A DNA stretch of 64,000 bases, taken from Anaerolineaceae bacterium (GTDB lineage Bacteria > Chloroflexota > Anaerolineae > Anaerolineales > Anaerolineaceae). The notes beneath the pieces are model-generated. The model had not been told where the DNA came from and did no database searches. It was given only the letters and a program-made list of their open reading frames with translations. The stretch is taken from contig JAENYZ010000001.1 of assembly GCA_016841525.1 (NCBI GenBank), positions 248,001 through 312,000 of the forward strand, read 5' to 3'. The position numbers and the translations under genes are program-made. This document shows, one piece after another, positions 53,539 to 63,337 of the stretch; the first letter of the stretch is position 1; every line of letters starts with the position of its first letter.

Positions 53539-54723
53539 ATGCCAATATTAGAAATCATCACAATCGGTACCGAACTATTACTGGGTGAAATCACAGACAC
53601 CAATTCAACCTACATCGCTCGAACACTGAGAGATCATGGAATAGACATATTTAGAATAATCACAATCGGTGACAACCCCACCAGGATCGCATCGACAATC
53701 AGTGAGTCCCTGACTCGGGCAGATATTATCATCACAACAGGAGGGCTTGGTCCTACCGTTGATGACCCCACTCGCCTTGCAGTTGCAAAAGCTACAGACC
53801 GTGAACTGGTATTTGATCCCAAGCTTTGGGAAGAAATCCTGAACCATTTCACAGTCTACGGGAGGCAACCAACAGACAACAACCGCCGCCAGGCATTCAT
53901 TCCAGAAGGCGCAATTGAAGTTCACAATCCAGTAGGCACTGCCCCGTGCTTCATTGTTGAGGTCGGGAATTCCTGCGTCATTTCTTTGCCTGGCGTTCCC
54001 CGTGAGATGGAATTCATTTTACATGAATCGATCATCCCCTATTTGAGCCAGAAATACGTTCTAAAGAATCAAATCATTAAAGCGACTGTTATGCACGCAG
54101 CCTCCATCGGTGAATCAATGATCGACGAGATCATTGATGATCTTGAACAAATGTCAAACCCCACAGTAGGTTTGCTTGCCCACCCAGGTCAGGTGGATAT
54201 CAGGGTCACCGCTAAAGCAGAATCTTTAGATGAAGCTAAAAGATTAAGCGACCCCATCACCCAGGAACTGAAAGCCCGATTAGGCGAAAACATTTACGGA
54301 CAGGACGAGGAAACCTTAGCATTCGTCATAAGCCAAATCACTAATCAACATGGTATCAAAATCGGGGTATTAGAATACGGACTTGACGGAAAATTCACTG
54401 AACAGTTGAAATTAGGACAGCCTGACCAGCTTCATGCAAGTATATTGAATGAAAAACCCGAAAACATAATCGATTTTGAAAGAACCTTAGACGATTTCAA
54501 AGAGGATGCTGGCTGTGATGTTTGGTTGGGGATTGCAGTCAATCTAAACGAAGCCAACACAGCGCACTTGTATTTTCAAAATTCAAGACAAAAAGTATCC
54601 AAAACTCGCAAATATGGCGGTCCAAAAGAATATATCCCCTTATGGGCACAAAATATTGGTTTAGATTTTTTACGACGGCAGTTGATTACAAGTATCAAAA
54701 ATGAAGAGATAGGAGAAAAATGA
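53539..54723 (+). CDS. cinA: CinA-like protein with degenerate C-terminal domain
   Basis: The N-terminal MoaB/COG1058 domain is complete: IGTELLLGEITDTN, then ITTGGLGPTVDDPT and L-P-G-V-P-R-E-M. The middle K-H domain is present. The C-terminal domain, which in active CinA deamidates nicotinamide mononucleotide through an A-E-S-C-T-G-G serine, reads instead L-E-Y-G-L-D-G and is shortened. So deamidase activity is doubtful while the ADP-ribose pyrophosphatase part may remain. The gene overlaps the fusion protein gene by ATGA. ATG 53539 has GAGGAG upstream. Confidence 0.88.
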   Translation: MPILEIITIGTELLLGEITDTNSTYIARTLRDHGIDIFRIITIGDNPTRIASTISESLTRADIIITTGGLGPTVDDPTRLAVAKATDRELVFDPKLWEEILNHFTVYGRQPTDNNRRQAFIPEGAIEVHNPVGTAPCFIVEVGNSCVISLPGVPREMEFILHESIIPYLSQKYVLKNQIIKATVMHAASIGESMIDEIIDDLEQMSNPTVGLLAHPGQVDIRVTAKAESLDEAKRLSDPITQELKARLGENIYGQDEETLAFVISQITNQHGIKIGVLEYGLDGKFTEQLKLGQPDQLHASILNEKPENIIDFERTLDDFKEDAGCDVWLGIAVNLNEANTAHLYFQNSRQKVSKTRKYGGPKEYIPLWAQNIGLDFLRRQLITSIKNEEIGEK

Positions 54724-56708
54724 AACAAGCTGATTGGATTTTCCATAACGCTATTGTGCTCACCATGGACAAGGATTTCAATATCTATGACCCTGGTGCG
54801 GTTGTTGTAGAAGGTGACAGCATTGTTGCTGTCGGCCATGAGGAAAAAATACTAAAAGAATTCCAGTCCGACGATCTTGTCGATTGCAAACAAAAAATCC
54901 TGATGCCCGGGTTAATCAATGCTCACACGCATGTCCCCATGACCCTTCTTCGAGGACTGGCTGACGATCTGCGCCTTGATGTATGGTTAATGGGCTACAT
55001 GATGCCCGTTGAGCGTGAATTTGTCTCGCCGGAATTCGTTCGTTTGGGTACAAAATTAGCCTGTGCCGAGTGCATTCGCTCCGGTGTAACAACATTTGTG
55101 GACATGTATTATTATGAGTCTGATGTGGCAAAAGCCACTGCAGAGGCAGGCTTAAGAGCCATTTGTTCACAATCTGTCCTTAAATTCCCTTCTCCTGATG
55201 CCACATACTACGAAGAAGCATTGGCTGATGCTGAGGAATTTATCAAAACCTGGAAAGATCATCCCCTGATCGTTCCTTCAATCGCACCGCATGCGCCATA
55301 CACTTGCACTGATGAAATTTATCGTGCGAGTACGGAACTTGCCGTTAAATACGACGTTCCGCTGCACACCCACATAGCAGAAACAGCCGGTGAAGTTGAG
55401 GATATCCGAGAGGAATTTGGCATGCCTGTTGTGCCATATGTAAGAAAGCGCGGCATTTTTGATGCAAAAGTAATAGCTGCACACTGTGTGCACATCGATG
55501 AAGGTGAAATGCGAGAACTGAAAAAACACAAGGCTGGCGTGGCGCATAATCCTTCATCCAACCTGAAATTGGCTTCAGGTTTTGCAAATGTCACCAGAAT
55601 GCTCGAGTTGGGGGTGAACGTCGGGATTGGCACTGATGGCCCAGCTTCTAATAATGATTTGGATATGGTTGAGGAAATGCGGTTAGCTTCGATGATTGCA
55701 AAAGCCTCCTCTGGTGATCCAACTGCCTTGCCCGCCAGGCAAACGCTGGCAATGGCAACCAGTATGGGTGCAAAAGCCGTACACATGAACCACATTACAG
55801 GCTCTCTTGTCCCCGGCAAGCGTGCAGATATGATCCTTATCGACATCAATAAATTGCATAATTCGCCAAAATTTGAACGTGACCAGGAAGGACTTTACGC
55901 ACAGGTTATTTATGCATCAAAATCAACAGATATCAGCGATATGATGGTCAATGGAAAGTGGTTAATGCGAGATCATGTTTTGCTAACCCTTGACGAAGCG
56001 CAGTTAATGAACGAAGCGCAAGATTATGCCAAGAAAATCGATGCATTCTTGATTGAACGTGAGCAATCTGTTCTGTCCAAACTGGTTGCCATCGGCGGCG
56101 CAATGCAAGAAGAGAGCTTTGAAGTTCAGGCAAAAGTCCGCATTACAGATCCAGATAAAATCATTGAAGCCTTGGATCAGGATGGCGTTGATATCATCTA
56201 TACCCGCCATTACCATGAATATGACACCTATTTCTACTTCGATAAAAAGAAACAAGGGCTTTTACGTTACAGGGAGGATGAGTTCATCGGCAAAAAAGGT
56301 GAAGTCACCAATGTGCGCGGGCGCTTAACCCTTGTTGGTGTGACTCGTGAAGCTTCCTTTGAACGAGATGTGATGCTCTCACGCAGTCGGTATTATGCGC
56401 CTGCGACCCATTCTCTACGCTTTTATCGGGAATATTTCGAGCCAGCCAGCGAAATTGACATCGAAAAGGATCGAAAACGGTTCAAAATTCAATATAAAGG
56501 TGTTGATTTCTACATCAACATTGATACGCTCATCAATCCTGATTTGGGTCATTTCCTTGAGGTAAAAAGCCGGACCTGGAGCCGTGAAGATGCAGAGCTG
56601 AAATCCAGTTTAATTGCGGAATTGATCGAGTATCTTGGTGCGTCCTCTGACATGGCAGAAACACATGACTATATCGAAATCGTCAAAAAATACTTAAAAA
56701 ACAAATAG
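54720..56708 (+). CDS. Amidohydrolase-CYTH domain fusion protein
   Basis: Residues 1-450 form an amidohydrolase of the S-adenosylhomocysteine/guanine deaminase (MtaD/SsnA/TrzN) type. The metal ligands are H69-x-H71, H218 in HTHIAE, H255 in AAHCVHID and D306 in GTDGPASNND. A linker follows, and residues about 466-662 form a CYTH domain. There the usual E-x-E-x-K reads E468-V-Q-A-K472, R516/R518 are in LLRYRED, and E614-V-K616 is in FLEVKSR. CYTH domains bind triphosphate groups (adenylate cyclase class IV, thiamine triphosphatase, polyphosphatase). Loss of one E weakens metal binding. A nucleoside-type deaminase joined to a triphosphate-binding fold is unusual. It is cotranscribed with cinA and glgA. 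Confidence 0.86.
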   Translation: MKQADWIFHNAIVLTMDKDFNIYDPGAVVVEGDSIVAVGHEEKILKEFQSDDLVDCKQKILMPGLINAHTHVPMTLLRGLADDLRLDVWLMGYMMPVEREFVSPEFVRLGTKLACAECIRSGVTTFVDMYYYESDVAKATAEAGLRAICSQSVLKFPSPDATYYEEALADAEEFIKTWKDHPLIVPSIAPHAPYTCTDEIYRASTELAVKYDVPLHTHIAETAGEVEDIREEFGMPVVPYVRKRGIFDAKVIAAHCVHIDEGEMRELKKHKAGVAHNPSSNLKLASGFANVTRMLELGVNVGIGTDGPASNNDLDMVEEMRLASMIAKASSGDPTALPARQTLAMATSMGAKAVHMNHITGSLVPGKRADMILIDINKLHNSPKFERDQEGLYAQVIYASKSTDISDMMVNGKWLMRDHVLLTLDEAQLMNEAQDYAKKIDAFLIEREQSVLSKLVAIGGAMQEESFEVQAKVRITDPDKIIEALDQDGVDIIYTRHYHEYDTYFYFDKKKQGLLRYREDEFIGKKGEVTNVRGRLTLVGVTREASFERDVMLSRSRYYAPATHSLRFYREYFEPASEIDIEKDRKRFKIQYKGVDFYINIDTLINPDLGHFLEVKSRTWSREDAELKSSLIAELIEYLGASSDMAETHDYIEIVKKYLKNK

Positions 56709-56723
56709 AAGGTGAGAAATAAA

Positions 56724-58184
56724 ATGACCCTCAATGTTCTTTTTCTAACAGTTGAAGCAGAACCCTTTGTCAAAGTTGGGGGTTTAGGAGATGTTGCTGG
56801 TGCATTGCCAGATGCGATTCGCAATCTCTCAAAAACCCTGCCAAAATCAAAAAACGTGGATATCAGGGTTGTTTTGCCTTTTCATTTTGCTGTCAAACAG
56901 AAAGGTTTTAAACCAGAACTCCTGGGTGAATTTGGGGTCAATAGTTCAGAGGGTCTGGTTAACTGCCAGGTTTACTATTACGATAAAGATGGATTGCCAG
57001 TCTATTTATTAGATGGCGATCCGATTGACGAAAAATCACCGGTATACTCACTGGAACCCATTCACGACGGCTATAAATTTGTATTTTTCTCCCTCGCTTG
57101 TTTGGGTTTAGCCAAATTCCTTGACTTTAGAGTCGATATACTCCAGGCTAACGACTGGCATACTGCCACAGCGATTTATGCATTAAAAACAAGAAAAATC
57201 CCCTCACCGCATCTTTCCAGGACAAAAACCATTTTGTCCCTCCACAATTTGCCGTTTATGGGTTTTGGCGTTCAAAAAGCCCTTTCCGATTACGGACTCC
57301 CACCATCAGAAGATACTGGTCTTCCAGAATGGGCAAGGCACGCTCCCCTTCCCCTTGGGCTTCTACATGCAGATAGAATTATTGCCGTTTCTCCGCATTA
57401 TGCTGAAGAGATTCTCACGCCAGAATTCGGATGCGGCCTGGAAAACTTCTTGAAGACCAGGGAATCTGCAATTCAAGGCATTGTCAATGGGCTGGACCTT
57501 GATTTATGGGATCCAGAAACAGATAAAGTCATTGCACAAAATTTCTCGATTAACGATTTATCCAAACGATCGATCAACAAAGTAGATTTACTACAAGAAT
57601 TTAACCTTTTACAAAATGAAAATATCCCGTTGTTAACATTAATCAGCCGTATGGATGCACAAAAAGGTATTGATATCGCTTTGAAAGGATTGAAATATTT
57701 AAAAGATTCACCCTGGCAGGCGATCATTCTTGGGACAGGAAATCCAACCATTGAGCAAATGGCGGTTGATTTAGAAAATGAATTTCCCAAGAGGGTTCGT
57801 TCAATTATCGATTTTGACGGGAAATTAGCGCATCGGCTATACGCAGGCGCAGATATTTTTATGATGCCCTCACGGTACGAACCCTGCGGACTTTCGCAAA
57901 TGATTTCAATGCGTTACGGCTGCGTGCCCGTTGCCAGGGCAACAGGCGGGTTGGTGGATACAATCACACCTGTTTCTCACAAAGTGGATGGCGGTACAGG
58001 CTTCTTGTTTGATAAACCATACCCCTCTGTCTTTGCCACCACCATGAAGCGTGCGATTCGCCTTTATCAAAAGCCCACATTGTGGAAAAAAATTCAGCAC
58101 AATGGGATGAAAATTGATTTCTCATGGGAAAATTCAGCCCAAAAGTATATCGATACCTATTACAGTTTGGTTAATAATAAATAA
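56724..58184 (+). CDS. glgA: Glycogen/starch synthase (GT5)
   Basis: From ATG 56724 the ADP-glucose-binding K-x-G-G-L motif is at residues 17-21 (KVGGLGDV). Near the C-terminus R-Y-E-P-C-G-L-S-Q-M is the donor-binding block and T-G-G-L-V-D-T-I follows. The 486-residue length fits. GAAGGTGAG lies upstream of this ATG; a GTG at 56712 would add four residues. It follows the fusion gene by 15 bases and precedes malQ by 18, so the genes are cotranscribed. It elongates alpha-1,4-glucan from ADP-glucose; glgC and glgB are not in the window. Confidence 0.95.
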   Translation: MTLNVLFLTVEAEPFVKVGGLGDVAGALPDAIRNLSKTLPKSKNVDIRVVLPFHFAVKQKGFKPELLGEFGVNSSEGLVNCQVYYYDKDGLPVYLLDGDPIDEKSPVYSLEPIHDGYKFVFFSLACLGLAKFLDFRVDILQANDWHTATAIYALKTRKIPSPHLSRTKTILSLHNLPFMGFGVQKALSDYGLPPSEDTGLPEWARHAPLPLGLLHADRIIAVSPHYAEEILTPEFGCGLENFLKTRESAIQGIVNGLDLDLWDPETDKVIAQNFSINDLSKRSINKVDLLQEFNLLQNENIPLLTLISRMDAQKGIDIALKGLKYLKDSPWQAIILGTGNPTIEQMAVDLENEFPKRVRSIIDFDGKLAHRLYAGADIFMMPSRYEPCGLSQMISMRYGCVPVARATGGLVDTITPVSHKVDGGTGFLFDKPYPSVFATTMKRAIRLYQKPTLWKKIQHNGMKIDFSWENSAQKYIDTYYSLVNNK

Positions 58185-58202
58185 TTTTGTAAGGAGCTGC
58201 TT

Positions 58203-59762
58203 ATGAAACAAGAACGAGCATCAGGTATCCTTCTTCACCCGACCAGTCTGCCAGGTCCTGATGGTATTGGAGATTTAGGTCCCGAAGCCTACCGTTGGAT
58301 CGATTTCCTTGCTCGAACGGGTACCCAATTCTGGCAGGTTTTGCCCTTGGGACCCACTGGCTATGGCGATTCCCCCTATCAGTGCTTTTCTGCTTTTGCT
58401 GGCAATCCTTACATTATCAGTGCTGCTCGATTGCTGGACCAGGGGCTTCTAACGAAATCCGATCTTGTTGATAGACCTGATTTTCCTGTTGAAAAAGTGG
58501 ATTATGGTCCCGTCATTGAATGGAAAATCAAACTCCTCAAAAGGTCTTATAAACAGTTCAGGTCAATTAAGCAAAAAAAATACCTGGAGGCTTTTTCAAG
58601 TTTTAAAGAATCTCAAAAGGAGTGGTTAGAACCCTTTGCAACCTTCATGGCCATCAAAGCTGAACACGGGTATGCCTCATGGAGCGAATGGCCAGAATCC
58701 CTTCGGAAAAGAGACCCTGAAATATTACAAAACTTTGTCGCTAAACATCAAGAGGACATTGAATTCCAGAATTACCTGCAATTTATTTTCAATGAACAAT
58801 GGCAAAGCTTGCGCTCTTATGCCAAAAAGAAAGGCATTCGCATTATCGGCGATATTCCAATCTTTGTTGCTTATGATAGTGCCGATGTGTGGGCTAATAA
58901 GGACCTTTTTTACCTGGATCGAGAAGGATTACCGACCATTGTTGCTGGCGTTCCACCAGATTATTTCTCAAAAACAGGTCAGTTGTGGGGGAACCCGCTG
59001 TACAAGTGGGACGTTCACAAAAAGAACAATTACCAATGGTGGCTTAAGCGAATGGCGTCAGTACTGAACCAGGTTGACATCATCAGGCTTGACCATTTTC
59101 GTGGGTTTGAAGCCTATTGGGAAATCCCATTTGGCAATGAGACCGCCGAAGAGGGAAGATGGGTCAATGGCCCCGGGCACGATTTCTTAAGTGCGATCAA
59201 AACCCAATTAGGAGAACTTCCCGTTATCGCAGAGGACCTTGGTGTTATCACAACCAAGGTCAGACAAATGCGGGATGATTTTAATCTGCCTGGAATGAAA
59301 ATTTTGCAATTTGCTTTTGCTTCCGATCCGGATGATGATTTCCTCCCCCATAATTACCCTTTCAATTGTGTTGCCTACACCGGTACACATGATAATGATA
59401 CAAGCTTAGGTTGGTACACGACTGCGCCGGAAAGAGAAAAGGATTTTTGCCGGCGTTACCTGGCTCGGTCAGGCAATGATATATCATGGTCAATGATCCG
59501 CACATTGTGGCGATCGACCGCCGGATGGGTCCTTGCACCCATGCAGGATTTTCTAAGCCTGGGCAACTGGGCACGCATGAATTATCCCGGGACTGCATCA
59601 GGAAATTGGGATTGGCGAATGCACCCCGATGCCATTAATGAAAGTCTTGTAAACCGGCTGCACGAAACGAACTATCTATATGGACGCTTACCTGAAGAAG
59701 AAAAGGAAGGCATTCGAAAGAAACTTGAAGAACAAACTTCAGGACAGGTCATGCCCCATTAA
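58203..59762 (+). CDS. malQ: 4-alpha-glucanotransferase (amylomaltase, GH77)
   Basis: The start ASGILLHPTSLPGPDGIGDLG, IRLDHFRGFEAYW with the nucleophile aspartate at about residue 298, AEDLG with the acid/base glutamate near 343, and YTGTHDNDT identify GH77. The 519-residue length is that of the short bacterial form. It rearranges maltodextrins and feeds or trims glycogen chains. ATG 58203 has AAGGAG seven bases upstream. Its stop overlaps the convergent transporter gene by 14 bases. Confidence 0.96.
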   Translation: MKQERASGILLHPTSLPGPDGIGDLGPEAYRWIDFLARTGTQFWQVLPLGPTGYGDSPYQCFSAFAGNPYIISAARLLDQGLLTKSDLVDRPDFPVEKVDYGPVIEWKIKLLKRSYKQFRSIKQKKYLEAFSSFKESQKEWLEPFATFMAIKAEHGYASWSEWPESLRKRDPEILQNFVAKHQEDIEFQNYLQFIFNEQWQSLRSYAKKKGIRIIGDIPIFVAYDSADVWANKDLFYLDREGLPTIVAGVPPDYFSKTGQLWGNPLYKWDVHKKNNYQWWLKRMASVLNQVDIIRLDHFRGFEAYWEIPFGNETAEEGRWVNGPGHDFLSAIKTQLGELPVIAEDLGVITTKVRQMRDDFNLPGMKILQFAFASDPDDDFLPHNYPFNCVAYTGTHDNDTSLGWYTTAPEREKDFCRRYLARSGNDISWSMIRTLWRSTAGWVLAPMQDFLSLGNWARMNYPGTASGNWDWRMHPDAINESLVNRLHETNYLYGRLPEEEKEGIRKKLEEQTSGQVMPH

Positions 59763-60693
59763 TTTTTTTATCACGCCAAAATGAGGCGATGACAATCCCA
59801 GCCAAAATTAAAACAGCCCCAATTCCCTCAAGGAATGTGGGGCTTTCTTTAAGAAAAATCAAGGCTAAAATCACTGTTCCAATCGGTTCGCCCAGAAGAG
59901 TCAGGGAAACGTAAGCTGCCGATATGTATTTAAGTGCTAAATTTAGCAGTGAATGTCCCATCAACTGTGGGACGATACCCAGGGCTGCCAGCCAAAAATA
60001 CGTTTGACGCGAATAAGAGAAAACAGGTTCCTTTCGGAGGAAAACAATCACGATAAGGACAAGAGCAGCAATCCCATACACCAATCCAGCATAGGACAGC
60101 GTCGTGAGGTTTTTTCGCAATTGGCGTCCCATTAATATGTATCCTGCCGCCATCCAAGCGCCGGTTAAGGCCAAAAGGTTCCCCAACATAGAACCTTCCC
60201 TGGAAAGCTGTCCACTACATGTTAAGATGCCTCCCTGAAATTGACAGGTGTTTGCCAAACCAACAACAATGCTTCCAGCCATTGATACCACCAAGCCTGC
60301 AATGACCGATTTTCTAATGGGTTCTTTCAGAACAATGGGGGATAAAAGCGCAACCCAAAGTGGGGTTGTGGTGACCAATACAATTGAACTTGCTATGGAT
60401 GTTAAGCGAAGCGAGCTGATCCATGTCGTAAAATGTAAAGCCAGGAATACTCCTGATAATATTGCCTTGCCAAACTCCTTTCGTGAAAGTAGTGCCCATT
60501 CACCCCTATGTTTGATCAAAATAATTGGCACAAGAATTAAGCTTGCCACGATTAATCGCGAAGCAGCAATCACGATTGCAGAGGCCTCATCCTGGGCAAA
60601 TCTTATAAAAATCGATGCTGTGGAAACACATAAAATTCCCAGGGTGGTTGCAAGAACCGGATGGATTTGCTTTTGAAGATTCTGGTCGCTCAT
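59749..60693 (-). CDS. EamA/DMT family transporter
   Basis: About ten membrane segments with two EamA halves (each with the pattern S-I-x-F-I-x-x-L, then L-L-x-E-P-I). The conserved SLLGEPIG and ALIFLKESPT close the second half. At 314 residues it is a standard drug/metabolite exporter; the substrate is unknown. It shares 14 bases with the 3' end of malQ on the opposite strand. Confidence 0.9.
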   Translation of the reverse strand: MSDQNLQKQIHPVLATTLGILCVSTASIFIRFAQDEASAIVIAASRLIVASLILVPIILIKHRGEWALLSRKEFGKAILSGVFLALHFTTWISSLRLTSIASSIVLVTTTPLWVALLSPIVLKEPIRKSVIAGLVVSMAGSIVVGLANTCQFQGGILTCSGQLSREGSMLGNLLALTGAWMAAGYILMGRQLRKNLTTLSYAGLVYGIAALVLIVIVFLRKEPVFSYSRQTYFWLAALGIVPQLMGHSLLNLALKYISAAYVSLTLLGEPIGTVILALIFLKESPTFLEGIGAVLILAGIVIASFWRDKKINGA

Positions 60694-60722
60694 AGAGATA
60701 TATTGTAATGTAAACCATCAAC

Positions 60723-60751
60723 TTGACAAAGCCCAAATGGACGACTAAAAT
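60723..60751 (+). promoter_or_regulatory. Promoter of the ferredoxin gene
   Basis: TTGACA (60723-60728) and TAAAAT (60746-60751) with a 17-base spacer, 27 bases before ATG 60778, which has TTGGAGG upstream. Confidence 0.8.
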
Positions 60752-60777
60752 CTCGTAAATAACGAATTGGAGGAATC

Positions 60778-61194
60778 ATGACTCACATCATCACAAGTTT
60801 ATGCGTACGTGAAGGCAGCTGTGTGACCGTTTGTCCGGTTGAGTGTATTGTGCCAGGGAAACCACAAGAAGAGTGGCCCTGGTTTTATATCGATCCGAAC
60901 ACTTGCATCGACTGCGGCGCTTGCATCCCCGAGTGTCCATTTCATGCAATATTCCCGGAAGATGAGGTTCCTCAAGCCTACTTAGCAATGGGAGGCGAAG
61001 TCCAGGTCATGCCTTTAGGTACGCCAGGCTTCGAAGACGATTTCGATGGTCACAATTACCTGGGAAACCCGGTTTACATTGAATCAACACGCATTTTAGA
61101 ACCAGATGAAGAGGTTGATTTGACAAAGGACATTCAATCCAATTATGACTATTTCTCAGAAGGTCTGGGTTACACTGCTCTGATGGAAGATTAA
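60778..61194 (+). CDS. Ferredoxin with two Fe-S clusters and C-terminal extension
   Basis: Cysteines C9, C15, C19 and C23, then C43, C46, C49 and C53, form two ferredoxin half-motifs (C-V-T-V-C-P-V-E-C and C-I-D-C-G-A-C-I-P-E-C-P). This is the layout of 7Fe/8Fe bacterial ferredoxins. The protein continues for 80 acidic residues ending L-M-E-D, longer than plain ferredoxins; this tail is common in ferredoxins of this lineage but without known function. It is an electron carrier for anaerobic redox enzymes. Strong promoter and a downstream hairpin make it a single-gene unit. Confidence 0.9.
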   Translation: MTHIITSLCVREGSCVTVCPVECIVPGKPQEEWPWFYIDPNTCIDCGACIPECPFHAIFPEDEVPQAYLAMGGEVQVMPLGTPGFEDDFDGHNYLGNPVYIESTRILEPDEEVDLTKDIQSNYDYFSEGLGYTALMED

Positions 61195-61200
61195 AAGATA

Positions 61201-61235
61201 AAGAGGCTGTTCAAGAAGACGGCCTCTTTCTTATT
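61201..61235 (+). terminator. Terminator-like hairpin after the ferredoxin gene
   Basis: AAGAGGC (61201-61207) pairs with GCCTCTT (61222-61228) and is followed by TCTTATTT. The T-run is interrupted. Confidence 0.6.
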
Positions 61236-61302
61236 TAATTACCATCACGTTTATTACTATGCTGAATTATGAATTCCGAAAGATAACCATTGACTTTCGG
61301 AG

Positions 61303-61330
61303 AGCGGATTTTCATCCGCTTTTTTTATTT
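61303..61330 (+). terminator. Strong hairpin with T-run downstream of the ferredoxin gene
   Basis: AGCGGAT (61303-61309) and ATCCGCT (61314-61320) with a 4-base loop, followed by a long T-rich run. A second hairpin, CCGAAAG/CTTTCGG (61276-61300), precedes it. The two may be a backup terminator, or end a short transcript. Confidence 0.65.
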
Positions 61331-61427
61331 TTATCTGAAGATGATTTGCAAACCAACACCAATATTGTTCATGACTCAAGTTCTGCAGGCTAAAGCATGC
61401 GCTCAAAAAGTATTTCCAATTTCTTGA

Positions 61428-62180
61428 TCAATCAAAAATAATCGATTCTGCGGCCGCCATTGCTGCGCCCACAATGCCTGCCTGGTTTCTCAAGACAGCA
61501 GGGATCACCTCTACCTCAATACTCTTAAGGTATTTCCCATAGTTCTCAAATTTCTTGCTGACACCGCCTCCGAGGATGATAACGTCAGGATTAAGTAGAA
61601 AATCATATGTTTTTAAAACCTTATCCAAACGTTTTCCCCATTTTTTCCAGGAGAGATTCTTTTCAGTCCTTACCCCATCACCGGCTATCCTTTCAGCATC
61701 TTTACCGCGGATTTTGAGGTGACCAAGCTCTGAATTTGGCCAAAGCTCACGCTTTACAAACAAGGCTGATCCAATACCAGTACCGATGGTCAGGAATAAA
61801 ACAAACTCATCCTCATACTTCTTACCGCTTCCAAATCGCATCTCCGCCAGACCTGCGGCATCCGCATCATTCAGGACGGTCGTTTTGCTTCCAGTAGCGT
61901 CCTTGATCAATTTCGCTAGGTTTTGTCCAATCCAATCCTTGCTGACATTTGCAGCTGTTCCAATCACACCACGCCGAACAACGCCTGGAAATCCTGCGCC
62001 GATTTTACCTTCCCAATTAAAATGATCAACAATTTGTTTGATGACTTCAATTACCTGCTCAGGTTTACCAGGAGAAGGCGTCGGAATTCGATAACGTTCT
62101 ATTAAAAATTCGCCAGTTTTCACATCAACCGGTGCCCCTTTGATTCCTGAACCACCAATATCAATTCCTAAAACTGTCAT
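61428..62180 (-). CDS. ppgK: ROK-family polyphosphate glucokinase
   Basis: The ATP/polyphosphate-binding loop [11 protein letters not shown] is at residues 5-15, the sugar-binding [10 protein letters not shown] near 108, and GTGIGSA near 135. ELGHLKIRG holds the glutamate/histidine pair of the PPGK branch. At 250 residues it is shorter than ordinary ROK kinases, as expected for polyphosphate glucokinases. It phosphorylates glucose using polyphosphate (often also ATP). It lies 23 bases downstream of mltG on the same strand. malQ is the only window gene that releases glucose. Confidence 0.85.
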   Translation of the reverse strand: MTVLGIDIGGSGIKGAPVDVKTGEFLIERYRIPTPSPGKPEQVIEVIKQIVDHFNWEGKIGAGFPGVVRRGVIGTAANVSKDWIGQNLAKLIKDATGSKTTVLNDADAAGLAEMRFGSGKKYEDEFVLFLTIGTGIGSALFVKRELWPNSELGHLKIRGKDAERIAGDGVRTEKNLSWKKWGKRLDKVLKTYDFLLNPDVIILGGGVSKKFENYGKYLKSIEVEVIPAVLRNQAGIVGAAMAAAESIIFD

Positions 62181-62203
62181 CTCAGCTCCTTTTATAAATC
62201 AAA

Positions 62204-63337
62204 TTAATCACAGGCATTATTGAGGTGTTCCTCAAAAGTAATCGAAAAATTATGCCGACCTGACCCATCACAGGCTGCCCTGAAATATAAATAGGGCGTT
62301 TCAGCCGGAAAAGCAACAGCTCGAAGTGAGCCTAAATCAGGGTTACAAATGGGTGTCGGCGGCAAGCCGTAAACGAGATAAGTGTTATAAGGGGATTCAA
62401 CCCCAAGATCAGCGCTTGACAGCGGGGATTTCCACCACGTGGACCACGCCTCACTAAAACCCAGCGCGTATTGCACCGTCGGATCTGTTTCCAATCGCAT
62501 ACCCTGTGCCAGGCGGTTATAAAAAACCGAAGCAATCAGCGGTTTCTCATCATCTACTACTGCCTCTTTCTCAACAATGGAGGCTAAGGTCATTGCCTCA
62601 TAAATCGAAACGCCCTGTCTTTCGAAACCATTCAGGAGATCTTCATCCATATTGGCGCTAAATTCACTCAAAATTTCGCTTAACACATAGGCTATGCCTT
62701 CTTCACGAGGAATCATGTAGGTACCTGGGAATAAAAAACCTTCTAAAGTCGGCGAATTATCAATGGGCAAAAAAGAAAAATATACCGACGAAGGTGCATA
62801 GGACTCTGAAATAAATTCCTCTTGGGAAATGGCCAAACCACTACCCGCCACGTTTACTGCAACCTCTTCGATCCGCCAGCCTGGCAAAATGCTGACAACC
62901 ACCTCAGTAGGGGTCGCATCCATCAAAGTTGAAGCGATTTGGATGGAGGACATGGATGGAGTAAGCACAAATTGACCTGATTGCAACTGCCGATCCAAAC
63001 CAGTGTAAATGAGATAAGTTCGAAGCAATTCCGCATCCTCAATTAATCCGGATTGCTCCAATCGTATGCAAATCATCGAGACAGACTCGCCCTGGGCAAT
63101 TGTAAAAGGCTGGTCAACCGCTGAGCTGTTTTTAGGATTGGTCAGTGCTTCTCGATGAAGAAATAACTCGATCGGGTAAAGAATTCTCTGGGTAAGGGAG
63201 AGATTTTTCGTCGGTTTCCCAAATTCACTGGTTATCACCTGGTTAATACTAAAAATGCCAACAATCAACACGGCTAAAATTAACAGGAAAAGCAAAATAA
63301 ATAGCGGTAAAATTCGAACTTTTCTCTTTTTAACCAT
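62204..63337 (-). CDS. mltG: Endolytic murein transglycosylase
   Basis: A YceG/MltG protein of 377 residues. One membrane segment (about 10-30) is followed by a LysM-like domain, then the catalytic domain with [10 protein letters not shown], the active-site glutamate E256 in [19 protein letters not shown] and PYNTY-x-x-x-GLPPTPI-x-NP. It cleaves nascent peptidoglycan at the membrane. It overlaps ruvX by 8 bases, the usual neighbour. Confidence 0.95.
   Translation of the reverse strand: MVKKRKVRILPLFILLFLLILAVLIVGIFSINQVITSEFGKPTKNLSLTQRILYPIELFLHREALTNPKNSSAVDQPFTIAQGESVSMICIRLEQSGLIEDAELLRTYLIYTGLDRQLQSGQFVLTPSMSSIQIASTLMDATPTEVVVSILPGWRIEEVAVNVAGSGLAISQEEFISESYAPSSVYFSFLPIDNSPTLEGFLFPGTYMIPREEGIAYVLSEILSEFSANMDEDLLNGFERQGVSIYEAMTLASIVEKEAVVDDEKPLIASVFYNRLAQGMRLETDPTVQYALGFSEAWSTWWKSPLSSADLGVESPYNTYLVYGLPPTPICNPDLGSLRAVAFPAETPYLYFRAACDGSGRHNFSITFEEHLNNACD

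Noticed and set aside
23729-62180. A single polyphosphate system formed by the VTC gene, the CYTH fusion and ppgK
   Set aside because: The three genes are far apart in unrelated transcription units and no ppk or ppx is present; the link is only a shared theme.
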